Shown piece by piece: positions 52,446 to 62,800 of a stretch of 64,000 nucleotides of DNA; position 1 is the first letter of the stretch, and every line of letters begins with the position of its first letter. The notes beneath the pieces were generated by a model. That model saw nothing but the letters and a program-made list of their open reading frames with translations, was not told the origin of the DNA and did not search any database. This stretch comes from Nodularia sphaerocarpa UHCC 0038 (GTDB lineage Bacteria; Cyanobacteriota; Cyanobacteriia; Cyanobacteriales; Nostocaceae), in NCBI RefSeq assembly GCF_022376295.1, contig NZ_CP060140.1, positions 872,356-936,355 of the forward strand, written 5' to 3'. A program made the translations under genes and the position numbers.

Positions 52446-53324
52446 TTAAATATTTATGGGTTTACGGCATAGGAAGTATGCTGAGTGTCTATCGTCTATT
52501 GTGGGGTTTCCTTCTAGGGTGAGGATGTGAATATCGGTGAAGCCTGTTTGTTGTAAGGCGGTTTTGATTTCTTCGGGGATATGTCCTCTGACGGGGTATT
52601 TTTCAGACATTTTTTGCCAACTTTTTTCTTGGGCTTGAAATGCAGTTAGGAATTTTATTCGGAGTTTATATAAAAGTCGGTGGTTTAATATTGGGGAAAA
52701 TAAACGCCACATTGTTCGCAGTAAAGGTGTGGATGATGGTTTGGTTTTTTGTTGAAACATTGTGACTTGGAAGTAGCCTTTACGTTCATCAGGGTTATAG
52801 TTTGGTGTCAGCATCCAAGCGTATTTTTTTTCGATTTCTCCTTCGACAATTTTGCCTCTCCACCAGCGTTGCATTTGTTGATGATGGTTGATATCGAAGA
52901 GAAACCAACCGTTATCTTTGAGGGCTGAATATACTCTTTGAAAGACTTGCTCAAGTTCGGGAATTGTCATGATGTGATTGAGCGCAGCACTTGTGGAAAA
53001 AACTGCTTCAAAGGATGGGGGAAGTTCAAAGGAACGCGCATCTGCTAGTATGAATTTGCCGTTGGGTGCATTTTGACGGGCATAATTTAACATTTGGTTG
53101 GAGTTGTCTATGCCTGTTATTTGATATCCTTGATTAATTAAAATTTGCACTAATTGTCCTGTTCCACAGCATAAGTCTAGGATTTGTGCATTTTGGTTTA
53201 GTCGGGGGAGGAGGATTTTTTCTAGGGGTTTTAGTTGGTTTTGGCAATATTCTGGCCCCATTGTTTGGTTATATAGCCATGCCCAGGTGTCGTATTCTGT
53301 ATGGTTTGGTGTGTTTGATATCAT
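52446..53324 (-). CDS. Class I SAM-dependent methyltransferase
   Basis: A 292-residue methyltransferase. Motif I (AdoMet binding) is ILDLCCGTGQLVQIL (about 49-62), followed by ITGIDNSNQML with the acidic ribose-binding residue and FILADARSFELP. The C-terminal half is specific and probably substrate binding. It is stand-alone, so it should act on the cluster product or a carrier-bound intermediate (N-, O- or C-methylation undecided). It is preceded by 42 bases after the reductase fusion. Confidence 0.9.
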   Translation of the reverse strand: MISNTPNHTEYDTWAWLYNQTMGPEYCQNQLKPLEKILLPRLNQNAQILDLCCGTGQLVQILINQGYQITGIDNSNQMLNYARQNAPNGKFILADARSFELPPSFEAVFSTSAALNHIMTIPELEQVFQRVYSALKDNGWFLFDINHHQQMQRWWRGKIVEGEIEKKYAWMLTPNYNPDERKGYFQVTMFQQKTKPSSTPLLRTMWRLFSPILNHRLLYKLRIKFLTAFQAQEKSWQKMSEKYPVRGHIPEEIKTALQQTGFTDIHILTLEGNPTIDDRHSAYFLCRKPINI

Positions 53325-53366
53325 TGTTTTTTATCTCACGCAGAGGCGCAGAGGCGCAGAGAGGAT

Positions 53367-56300
53367 TTAAGAGGGGAGTTTTGTTTTAATCCAGTTTTGT
53401 TGGATGAGGTGGGAGAGGTAGGTTTGAATTAGGTTTTCGTTGATGGTGGGTGGGGTGATTAGTTGATTTAGGATGTTTTGGGTTTTTTTGTTGTCAATTT
53501 GCAATTTAGTATTGGGTTGTGATTCATGGGTGGTTCTCTGTCTCGGTAGTAGGGGAATTAGGGGATATAGGATATGTTCTGGGGAATTTTGGGCTATTTC
53601 TAATATTTTGTTTCTCCATTGTTGGTAGGAAATTTTCTCGATTTTAAAGCCGATTTTTTTTAGTTGTTCAAAAACCATCTCTGAGGAAACAGGTTTGGGT
53701 TGAATGATATGGAAAATTTGATGGTTGGATGCTATTTTTGATAGTTCGATAATGGCAGTACAGACGTAATCTACTGGTAAAATTTCTAAGGGCATGGCTG
53801 TATCTGGTATACTGCCTAACTGTACGTAGCCTAGAAGCAGTTTGTAGAGAAAGTCGTCTTGATTAAATGCTCCGGTTTTACTATCTCCTGAAACTGCTCC
53901 TAATCGGTAGATGTTGACTGGTATTCCTCGGTTTATGGCAGTTATGGCTAATTTTTCGGCTGCCCATTTACTCTGAGCATATCCACCAATAGGTATACTA
54001 TATTTATCTAAGTTATCATCTTCTGTTACCTGTAAGTTAGTATTATTATTGGCTGCAAAAATGCTGGTTGAGGAAATTAAATGTACAGGCTTTAATTTGC
54101 TCTGGCTTGCTAGTCTGAAAATTTCCTGTGTACCTAACACGTTGGCGACTTTTAAACGGTTGTAAGGTTCTGTGTGATTTACCTTTGCTCCATTGTGATA
54201 AATTATGTCTATCTGGTTGGCTAAGTTGGCAAATTCTAGTGCAGATAGTCCTAATTTTGGTTTGGCTAAGTCGCCTACTATGGGAATAATTCTTTCTGAG
54301 TATGAGTTATCCCAAATTTGGTAGTTTTGTAAGGTTTTGACTATTCTCTGTTTTGCTGTTTCAATATTTTCGGCTCTGATTAAACAATAAATTGAGGCGG
54401 TGGTTTTATTTAATAGTTCTTGTAGTAAAAATGCGCCGATAAATCCTGTCGCACCTGTTAATAGTAATGAGGAAGCTGAGGGGGATAAGCAAGATGAGGA
54501 AGGAGGAATAATTGTTGAATCAAGGGTTGTTTCTTGTTCCCAATCTATTTCTATTTTTGTTTTTTCAGAGTTTTGCAAAAATTCAATTATTTCGCTTTTG
54601 CGTTCCTGTAATTGTGCTTTTAAGGTCGGTTTTAAAACTCCTTTGGGAGCGTTACAGCGTAGTTTGGGTGTGCTATCGGTATCTTCTAGCCAAATGCGAA
54701 TATCTAGACGCTGCAATTCTGAGAGAAATGATTGAATTGAAGATACCCCTTCCCAAATCTCCGGTTGTAAAAGGGTGTGAGTTTTGATATTTCCTATAAT
54801 TGATGAGGTTTCAGGGTTTGGTTTTAGGAAGATTTCTTCACAACCAAAGAGGCGTTTGCTGAGGATTTCTTGGCTATGACAATATGCTATTAGTTGGTTA
54901 GATTCGATTATGGCTTTAGATTCTGCGGTATAAATAATTGAGGTGATGAAGGTGAGCCAAGGTTCTTGACCCATTGCATAAATATATACTTGCTGTGGGT
55001 GGAGTTGTTGCACTAAGGCGATCGCCCTGCTACTATCAGAACCATCTAAGCGTCGTGTTTGGGCAATTTTTCGCGGAACTTGATTGGTTAATAATGCCCC
55101 ATAAGCCCACGTATAAGGCGCACCACCGCATTCCATACCAATAAATAATACATCGATATCACCAAAAATTTGCTGTAGGTGGCTGTACAGTTGGGGGTCA
55201 ATATTATTAGAATCGGCGGCACATAATATTGAACGTCCTTTGAGATTCATTAAGTACGCAGCTTTTGCAGCAATATTTAAGTCTCCGTGTTCTCCTAAAA
55301 ATGGTAATCCGGTTATGTAACCATCTGTAAGTTGAATTACTTCTAATTCGTCAATTTCTCGGACATCTTCAAACCCAATTTGTTGCAGCATCAATTTTAA
55401 AGAAGGGTCAATTAAGGTTCCCTTATTACTTTTAGGAACGACCACAGTTTTAATTTTGTGGCGTAACTGCAACAATGTTTCTAACATTATATGGTCTTGA
55501 TGATTGTGGGTGATCAGAACGTAGTCAATCACCGGGGGGAGATGTTGGTATGTGTAACGATTATCTCCAGAATCATCAGGATAACTAATAATTGGGTCAC
55601 AGAGAATGCTGATAGATTCGGTTTGAATTAAAACACAGGCGTGACCAAAGTAGCGAATCCTTACAGCTTCCTCGGTGTAATTGGGTTCTTGGTTGGGGGG
55701 TGTGGTGGTGAAAAAGTCTGCAAATAGAGTTTCTTGCTGGGGTTGAATTTTGAGGGTGTCTCGAATATCTTCATAGAGATGGGGAGTGTGACGCATTTGG
55801 AAGAGTTGGTCAAGTGCGCGATCGCCAAATGCCGTTTTTAGATGTATACTCTGCTCATCCGGTAAGCGTGGTGTACTCAAAACAAAAGCCCGTTTATCTC
55901 CATCACCCAAGTACAAATTCACCGATTGATTGGCGCAATTATAATATGGACTGCGATAAAGTAACCCTTCAATAAAGCGAATTGACGGATAATTGTTACT
56001 ATCTTGCACCAATTCAACATATCCACGTAAAGCTTGAGGAATTTTCTCATACAAAGGTTCTAAGGAATAACCCTGAGTATGTTCAGCTAAGATTTTTTCT
56101 AAATCTTGAATTGCTTGCGCCAGTTCTAGCAGGTGCGCTTGCTGTTTTTGGGTTGTCTCTAGTAATATCTGTATATCCTCAACTCGACTGGAATCATAGT
56201 TAATGAAAGGACCGCCAATCATCGCCGGATTTTTTAAAGCATCTTGATGTACCTGGGGTGCAGCTACAAAAGATTGCATAATTGGCAGATGGGAATGAGC

Positions 56301-56408
56301 AATATACATTGCGGCTGTAGCGGGAGAAATTAAGTATGACCACCCATACCACTGATTGAAAAGTGGTTCAACGATGACATTGGGTTTCAGGTAAATTAGT
56401 TGGTTCAT
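53367..56408 (-). CDS. Metallo-beta-lactamase-fold / TubC docking / thioester reductase fusion
   Basis: A 1013-residue protein of unusual layout. Residues about 1-230 have no recognised family. Residues about 245-500 are an MBL-fold hydrolase: RIRYFGHACVLIQT, VLITHNHQDHIM (HxHxDH, about 295-301) and GMECGGAPYTW. A TubC-like docking domain lies at about 555-625 (FLSELQRLDIRIWLEDTDST, as at the N-terminus of the next NRPS). A thioester reductase (Lys2/MxaA type) follows at about 645-1000: NADPH motif LLLTGATGFIGAFLL, later YHNGAKVNHTEPY and GGYAQSKWAAEKL (Tyr and Lys). The reductase should take a carrier-bound thioester to an aldehyde or alcohol; the MBL part may hydrolyse or edit a substrate. 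It starts two bases after the preceding NRPS stop. Confidence 0.88.
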   Translation of the reverse strand: MNQLIYLKPNVIVEPLFNQWYGWSYLISPATAAMYIAHSHLPIMQSFVAAPQVHQDALKNPAMIGGPFINYDSSRVEDIQILLETTQKQQAHLLELAQAIQDLEKILAEHTQGYSLEPLYEKIPQALRGYVELVQDSNNYPSIRFIEGLLYRSPYYNCANQSVNLYLGDGDKRAFVLSTPRLPDEQSIHLKTAFGDRALDQLFQMRHTPHLYEDIRDTLKIQPQQETLFADFFTTTPPNQEPNYTEEAVRIRYFGHACVLIQTESISILCDPIISYPDDSGDNRYTYQHLPPVIDYVLITHNHQDHIMLETLLQLRHKIKTVVVPKSNKGTLIDPSLKLMLQQIGFEDVREIDELEVIQLTDGYITGLPFLGEHGDLNIAAKAAYLMNLKGRSILCAADSNNIDPQLYSHLQQIFGDIDVLFIGMECGGAPYTWAYGALLTNQVPRKIAQTRRLDGSDSSRAIALVQQLHPQQVYIYAMGQEPWLTFITSIIYTAESKAIIESNQLIAYCHSQEILSKRLFGCEEIFLKPNPETSSIIGNIKTHTLLQPEIWEGVSSIQSFLSELQRLDIRIWLEDTDSTPKLRCNAPKGVLKPTLKAQLQERKSEIIEFLQNSEKTKIEIDWEQETTLDSTIIPPSSSCLSPSASSLLLTGATGFIGAFLLQELLNKTTASIYCLIRAENIETAKQRIVKTLQNYQIWDNSYSERIIPIVGDLAKPKLGLSALEFANLANQIDIIYHNGAKVNHTEPYNRLKVANVLGTQEIFRLASQSKLKPVHLISSTSIFAANNNTNLQVTEDDNLDKYSIPIGGYAQSKWAAEKLAITAINRGIPVNIYRLGAVSGDSKTGAFNQDDFLYKLLLGYVQLGSIPDTAMPLEILPVDYVCTAIIELSKIASNHQIFHIIQPKPVSSEMVFEQLKKIGFKIEKISYQQWRNKILEIAQNSPEHILYPLIPLLPRQRTTHESQPNTKLQIDNKKTQNILNQLITPPTINENLIQTYLSHLIQQNWIKTKLPS

Positions 56409-56410
56409 AA

Positions 56411-59400
56411 TTAAATTTCAAACTCCTCCCGTTCATCGTCTCCGGTGTCAGATGTCACTTTAATTTCCGCCGTTAGTTGTCTTTGCAAAATTCGTTCCGC
56501 CATACCTGCTACTGTCGGCGCATCAAACAAATCCATTACAGTCAATTCCACTTGAAACACCTGTAAGGCTTGAGAAATTAATTGGGTAGCGATGAGAGAA
56601 TGTCCCCCCAATTCAAAAAAGTCATCGTGAATACTGACTTTTTCTAAGTTGAGTATCTGAGTGTAAATATTGGCTAATTGCGCTTCAATTTCTGTCCGAG
56701 GGGCAATAAATTCAGATGTTGAGAGTATTTCTTCGGGTGCGAGGAGAGAGTGGATATCTATTTTACCGTTAGGTGTTAGGGGTAAATCCTTCAACAGCAC
56801 AAATGCACTAGGAACCAAATATTCTGGTAACTTCTCGCGCATAAAGCTGCGGAGAGACTGGGAACTAAGTAAATTTTCTTTTCCCTGTTCCCTGGTTTCT
56901 TCATTAGGAACAACGTAAGCAACTAAACGCTTCTGTTCTGGTTGGTCTTCGCGGACAATTACTACCCCAGCACGCACTCCAGAATTTTGACACAATACTG
57001 TTTCCACTTCTTGCGGTTCAATGCGAAAACCACGAATTTTTACTTGATTATCAATCCTTCCTAAAAGTTTGATGCGACCATCAGGTAAGTAATAAGCAAG
57101 GTCGCCGGTTTTATATAAACGAGATTCTTCTCCTACAGCCCCTCCCCGCAAGCGAGGAGGGGGACTGGATTGATTATTAAAGTGATTAAATGGGTTTTTA
57201 ATGAATCTTTCTGCTGTTAAATCTGGACGATTTAAATAGCCTCTTGCTAAACCAATTCCACTAATGTAAAGTTCACCAATTACACCAATAGGAACTGGTT
57301 GTAAATAATTATCTAATATATATACTTGTTTGTTGGCACTGGGGCGAATGGTGGGAAGCAAAGGATGACCATTACCACAAAGTACCATGCTGGCGTTGAC
57401 TGTTACTTCTGTTGGTCCGTAAGCGTTAATAAAGCGTCTTCCTTCTGACCATTTGGCGATTAATTCAGGTGATGGGGCTTCTCCTCCTACTAATATCATT
57501 CGCAAATGTGGTAAATCTGCTGAAGGAAGTAGAGACAAAGCTGAGGGGGTAATAGTTATATGAGTAACTGCATTATTTTGTAGCAGTTGTAGTAAGGTTT
57601 CTCCGGGTAATAAAGATTCTGATTTGGCGAGACAGAGTTTAGCACCACTTCCCAAGGCCATGATGATTTCGGGAATGGAAGCATCAAAGCTGAGTGAGAA
57701 AAATTGCAGTACACAGTCACCTGGATGAACATCACAAGTTTCTATTTTATGTTTTGTGAGGTTTGTTAAGCCAATGTGGGGAATTAAAACGCCTTTGGGT
57801 TTACCAGTGGAACCGGAAGTGTAGATTAAATAAGCTAAATTTTCTGGTTTAACTTCGCTTTCTGGTTTCTCTGTGCTGCATTGAGAAATTATTTCCCAGT
57901 CTGTATCTAGGTAAATTATTTCATAGTTTGGAGAAGTGCTGAGTGCTGGTTTCAGGCTGGTTTCTGTTAGTAAAATCGGAACTTGGGAATCAGCCAACAT
58001 ATACTCCAGGCGTTCTGGGGGATAATTGGGGTCTAGGGGAAGATATGCGCCACCAGCTTTAAGAATACCAAGTAAAGCGATGATCATTAATGGCGATCGC
58101 TCTACACATAATCCCACAATTATCTCTGGTTTCACTCCTTTTTTTTGCAAATAATGGGCAACTTGATTACTTTTTTGATTGAGTTCTCTATAAGTAAGAG
58201 ACTGCTTTTCAAATATTACCGCTACTGCATCCGGTGTCTTTTCTACCTGCGCTGCAAATAAGTTTTGAAAAGTTAAATGACTGGGAAATTCTACCTGAGT
58301 TTGATTCCAATCAATGAGGATTTTTTGCCTTTCACTTTCTGTAAGTAATGGTAATTCGGAAATCCGTTTTTCTGGGTTTTCAACTATCGCTGTGAGTAGA
58401 GTCTGAAAATGTCCTACCATGCGGCTAATTGTCTCTGGTACAAACAAATCTCGGTTATACTCAAATGCACCCACAAAACCTGCTGATGTCTCGTACATAT
58501 CCAAACTTAAATCTAGTTTGGCGCTGGCTTCTGTACGATTTAGAGGTGTGAGAGTTAACCCCGGTAATTCTAATTTTTCTGTGGGGGCATTTTCTAAGCG
58601 AAATTTTACCTGAAATAAAGGATTAAAACTTAAATCTCTTTCTGGTTGCAGAACTTCTACTAATTTCTCAAAAGGTATATCCTGATGATCGTAAGCTTGC
58701 CAAGTGGTATTTTTTAACTGCTGCAATAAATCCTGAAAACTAGGATTATCTGTGAGATTTGTTCTTAATACTAATGTGTTGACAAAAAAGCCAATTAAAC
58801 CTTCAATTTCCCGACGATGGCGATTAGCTACGGGAGTACCAACGAGTATATCTGTTTGTCCGGTGTAGCGGTGCAGAAGGATTTTATAAGCTGTGAGGAG
58901 GGTAACAAAGGGGGTGACACCTGCAATTTTTGCTATTTTGATGATGTCTTGACTCAACTGAGGAGAGAGAGAAAAAGACTCAATTGCACCCCGAAATGTT
59001 TGTACTCGTCCACGGGGGTAGTCGGTGGGTAATTGTAATACTGGCAGAATACCGCCTAACTGTTGTCGCCAATAGTCTAGTTGCGTGTCTAAAACTTCTC
59101 CTTGTAACCATTGTCTCTGCCAAATTGCAAAATCAACATACTGAATTGCTAACTCTGGTAAGGGTGATGGTTGATTGGTACTAAAGGCATTATAAAGAGT
59201 TGCCAATTCCTTAATTAATATTTCCATTGACCAACCATCAGAGACGATGTGGTGCATGGTAAATAATACTACGTTTTCATGTTTAGCTAAACGGAGAATT
59301 TTCACCCGCAATAGTACATCTGTGGCTAAATCAAAGGGTGTCTGTGCTTCTTTTAAGGCGATGTGGCGGACTTCTTCATCTTGTTCTAGGGGATTAAATG

Positions 59401-59875
59401 CTTGTAAATCAATGACAGCTAGGGGAAGAGTGACACTGGGCTGAATGTGTAAAACAGGATTGCCATTTACGGTTTTGAATTGTGTCCGTAATACTTCATG
59501 ACGCTGGATAATTTCATTGAGCGATCGCTCTAATACCCTAACATCTAAATTCCCCTTTAATCGCACTGCTGTGGGTAAATTATATGTAGCATTACCAAGT
59601 TGTAATTGTTCTAAAAACCACAATCTTTGTTGAGCAAAAGAAAGCGGCAGATTTTCATGGCGTTCTACTGGTAAAATTGCTTGTGTATAATTGATTGCAG
59701 AAGACTTAGCTTGACGTAAAAAATTGATAATTTCAGATTTGCGCGATCGCAATTCTACACCAAGTTCATCCGTCAGCACATCTTCAGGAATACTACACCG
59801 CAAATTAGCATCTTCTATCCACAGTTTCACATCTAGGCTGTAAAGGTGTGCCAGAAACTTTTCTATTGTCTTCAT
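56411..59875 (-). CDS. Nonribosomal peptide synthetase (TubC-C-A-T)
   Basis: A 1154-residue module. TubC docking domain (1-55; FLAHLYSLDVKLWIEDANLR). C domain (about 65-370) with MHHIVSDGWS, LCL-type by its SFAQQRLWFLEQL opening. A domain (about 520-1020): LIYTSGSTGKPKG (about 683), LSFDASIPEII, NAYGPTEVTVN, LYKTGDLAYYLPDGRIKLLG and the NGKID Lys. T domain: DDFFELGGHSLIATQ (about 1092). Reading the ten specificity positions by alignment to GrsA by eye gives D-A-P-T-L-G-A-V-N-K, loosely like Phe/Tyr-type codes but not one I can assign. A palindromic repeat is inserted in frame before the YKTGD motif. ATG overlaps the upstream stop (ATGA). Confidence 0.95.
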   Translation of the reverse strand: MKTIEKFLAHLYSLDVKLWIEDANLRCSIPEDVLTDELGVELRSRKSEIINFLRQAKSSAINYTQAILPVERHENLPLSFAQQRLWFLEQLQLGNATYNLPTAVRLKGNLDVRVLERSLNEIIQRHEVLRTQFKTVNGNPVLHIQPSVTLPLAVIDLQAFNPLEQDEEVRHIALKEAQTPFDLATDVLLRVKILRLAKHENVVLFTMHHIVSDGWSMEILIKELATLYNAFSTNQPSPLPELAIQYVDFAIWQRQWLQGEVLDTQLDYWRQQLGGILPVLQLPTDYPRGRVQTFRGAIESFSLSPQLSQDIIKIAKIAGVTPFVTLLTAYKILLHRYTGQTDILVGTPVANRHRREIEGLIGFFVNTLVLRTNLTDNPSFQDLLQQLKNTTWQAYDHQDIPFEKLVEVLQPERDLSFNPLFQVKFRLENAPTEKLELPGLTLTPLNRTEASAKLDLSLDMYETSAGFVGAFEYNRDLFVPETISRMVGHFQTLLTAIVENPEKRISELPLLTESERQKILIDWNQTQVEFPSHLTFQNLFAAQVEKTPDAVAVIFEKQSLTYRELNQKSNQVAHYLQKKGVKPEIIVGLCVERSPLMIIALLGILKAGGAYLPLDPNYPPERLEYMLADSQVPILLTETSLKPALSTSPNYEIIYLDTDWEIISQCSTEKPESEVKPENLAYLIYTSGSTGKPKGVLIPHIGLTNLTKHKIETCDVHPGDCVLQFFSLSFDASIPEIIMALGSGAKLCLAKSESLLPGETLLQLLQNNAVTHITITPSALSLLPSADLPHLRMILVGGEAPSPELIAKWSEGRRFINAYGPTEVTVNASMVLCGNGHPLLPTIRPSANKQVYILDNYLQPVPIGVIGELYISGIGLARGYLNRPDLTAERFIKNPFNHFNNQSSPPPRLRGGAVGEESRLYKTGDLAYYLPDGRIKLLGRIDNQVKIRGFRIEPQEVETVLCQNSGVRAGVVIVREDQPEQKRLVAYVVPNEETREQGKENLLSSQSLRSFMREKLPEYLVPSAFVLLKDLPLTPNGKIDIHSLLAPEEILSTSEFIAPRTEIEAQLANIYTQILNLEKVSIHDDFFELGGHSLIATQLISQALQVFQVELTVMDLFDAPTVAGMAERILQRQLTAEIKVTSDTGDDEREEFEI

Positions 59876-62800
59876 AGCGAAATCTCCTTACGCCCTGGTT
59901 GATCAGATGGGGTAGTTTGCATCTGTTGGATAGTTTGTTGTAGAATTGCAATTCGTTCTGCAAGTCCAGCAATTGTTGGTTTTTCAAACACACTATGTAA
60001 AGGTAAATCCAATTGAAAAGCCTCCCTCAGTCGTGATGTTACCCGAATTGCTGAGAGAGAATTTCCCCCCAATTCAAAAAAGTTTTCATCTACTCCCATG
60101 CGTTCCAGTCGCAACACATCCGCCAAAATATTAGCAACCAGCGTTTCTGTAGAATTACGCGGTGCAAGATATGCTTGATTAGCATGGCGTACAGTCTCAG
60201 GTTGAGGTAAAGCTTGACGATTGATTTTACCGTTAGGCAACAAAGGTAACGCTGACAACACTATAAATACTGACGGTAGCATATACTCTGGTAATTGAGA
60301 TAACAGAAATTTCTGTAATTCTTGAGTGAAAGATTCTGACTCGGTGCTAGTTGACGAACGCACTACATAAGCAACTAAACGCTGATTTTCAGGGGATTTG
60401 GAGTCCAAAATCACAACTGTTTGTTGAATATCAGGATGTTGATTTAGTACCGCTTCAATTTCACCTAACTCAATTCTCAATCCCCGAATTTTTACCTGAT
60501 TATCCAATCGCCCCAAGTATTCCAAATTACCATCAGGTAAATAACGGCCAAGGTCGCCTGTTTTATAGAGGGGAGTAGGAGAAAGGGGAGAAATCGGAAA
60601 ATCTAGTTCCCTCTCCTTTACAAGGGGAGGGTTAGGGTGTGATGTATTTTTAATAAACCTTTCCGCCGTTAAATCTGGACGATTCCAATAACCCCGTGCG
60701 ACTCCGACACCACCAATGTAAATTTCACCAGGGACACCTAACGGGACTGGTTGTAAATCTTCATTCAGCAGGTAAATTTGGGTGTTAGAAATAGGACGAC
60801 CGATAGGTACTATATGTAAATCATTTGTAGGTTGACATTGCCAATAAGTTACATCAATTGCGGCTTCTGTGGGTCCATATAAATTGTGCAATTCTGCATT
60901 TAAATTGCGGAAAAAGCGATTTTGAATCTCTATTGATAAGGCTTCACCGCTACAAATTACCCGCTTCACACTGCGACAACGTGCAGTTAAATTTGGTTCT
61001 TCTAAAAATACTCCCAACATTGCCGGCACAAAGTGTAATGTGGTGATTTGCTGCTGTTCAATAATCTCTAATAAATAATTAGTCTCTTGGTGTCCTTCTG
61101 GTTTAGCCATCACTAAACAACCACCGTTAAGTAATGTCCAGAAAAATTCCCACACCGAAACATCAAAACTAAAGGGGGTTTTTTGTAAAACTGGTTCTCC
61201 TATCTCTAAATTATACTGTTGCTGCATCCAATACAACCGATTACTCACACCTCTATGAGTATTAATAACTCCCTTGGGTGTACCAGTAGAACCAGAGGTA
61301 TATATGATATAAATTGCATTTTCAGGATTAACTAAGGTAGTGGGATTATCTTCAGATATCTGAGATATTTCCTGCCAATCTGTATCCAAAGCAAGAATTT
61401 TACCGTCATAATTAGGTAATTTATCTAATAAAGATGATTGTGTTAATAATACCGAAATATTAGTTTCATCAATAATATATGTTAATCTAGGGGCGGGATA
61501 AGCGGGGTCAAGGGGAACATAACAACCTCCAGCTTTCAGGATACCTAATATCCCAATCACCATTTCTAAGGAACGTTCAATATAAATTCCCACTGGGATT
61601 TCCGGTTGTACTCCCAAAGTTTGTAAATAGTGGGCTAATTGATTGGCGCGTTGATTTAATTCTTTATAAGTAAGTTGTTTGTCCCCAAACACCACAGCAA
61701 TATTATCTGGTGTGCGTTCTACCTGGGCGGCAAATTGCTGATGAATAGATTCTGGGGGATAATATGCTTCTGTTTGATTCCATTGCTGAATGGTTTCGTA
61801 TTCCTGCTGAGTTAATAGGGGTAAGTTTCCTACAGTTTGCACTGGTTGACTCATTCCTAATAACAGGATACAGAAATGCTCTAATAATTGAGTAATAGTA
61901 TGATCTGTAAATCTATTGCGGTCATATTTCACCTTCAATGATAATTGATTTCCCACAGAAACCAACACCGTTAAGGGGAAACTTGTCCACTCTAAAGATT
62001 GAATATCAACAATACGTAATTGTTGATTTTCTGGAATTGCCGATGTATCAACGGGATAATTTTCAAATACTAAAATACTATCAAATAGTGAAGTTCCCTG
62101 TGAAAGTTCACTCCATTCTTGAATTTCTAAGAGAGATGTGTATTCATAGTCTAAAGCTTCTGCTTGTTGTGCTTGTAATTTTTGCAACCATGCAACTAAA
62201 TTCTCTGTCGCTGAGACTTGCACTCGCACCGGCAAGGTATTGATAAATAACCCCACCATTGATTCTACACCGGGGAGGGCTGTGGGTCGTCCTGATGAAG
62301 TTGCACCAAATACTACATCTGTGGTGTTGCAATAACGACTTAATAATATAGCAAAAGCAGCCTGTAAAAGAGTATTTAGGGTTAATTTTTGCTGTTTTGC
62401 CCACTGTTGTAAAGAAGTGGTTTGACTAGGGGTGAGGTTGCGGTGTTGTTCTTGGGGTGTGAATTTATTGCTTTCACTTCTTGTAAAGGAGAGGGGATAA
62501 GAAGGTGTGGTGAATCCTTGAAGTTGCTTTTGCCAGAATTGTTTAGCGGCGATTTTATCCTGTTTCTGTAACCAGGAAATGTAGTCACTGTAGGGGCGAG
62601 AATTAGGATAATAAAATGGAGAATTATAATAATTTTGCCAGACTTGTTTAATTACTAATGCTGATGACCAACCATCAAGAATTAAATGATGCTGTGTCCA
62701 AATAAGAATATGTTTAATATCTGATAGCTGAATTAGAGTGAACCGCATCAAGGGCGGTTGCTTCAGGTCAAATCCTAAAGTGCGATCGCACTGGAAATAT

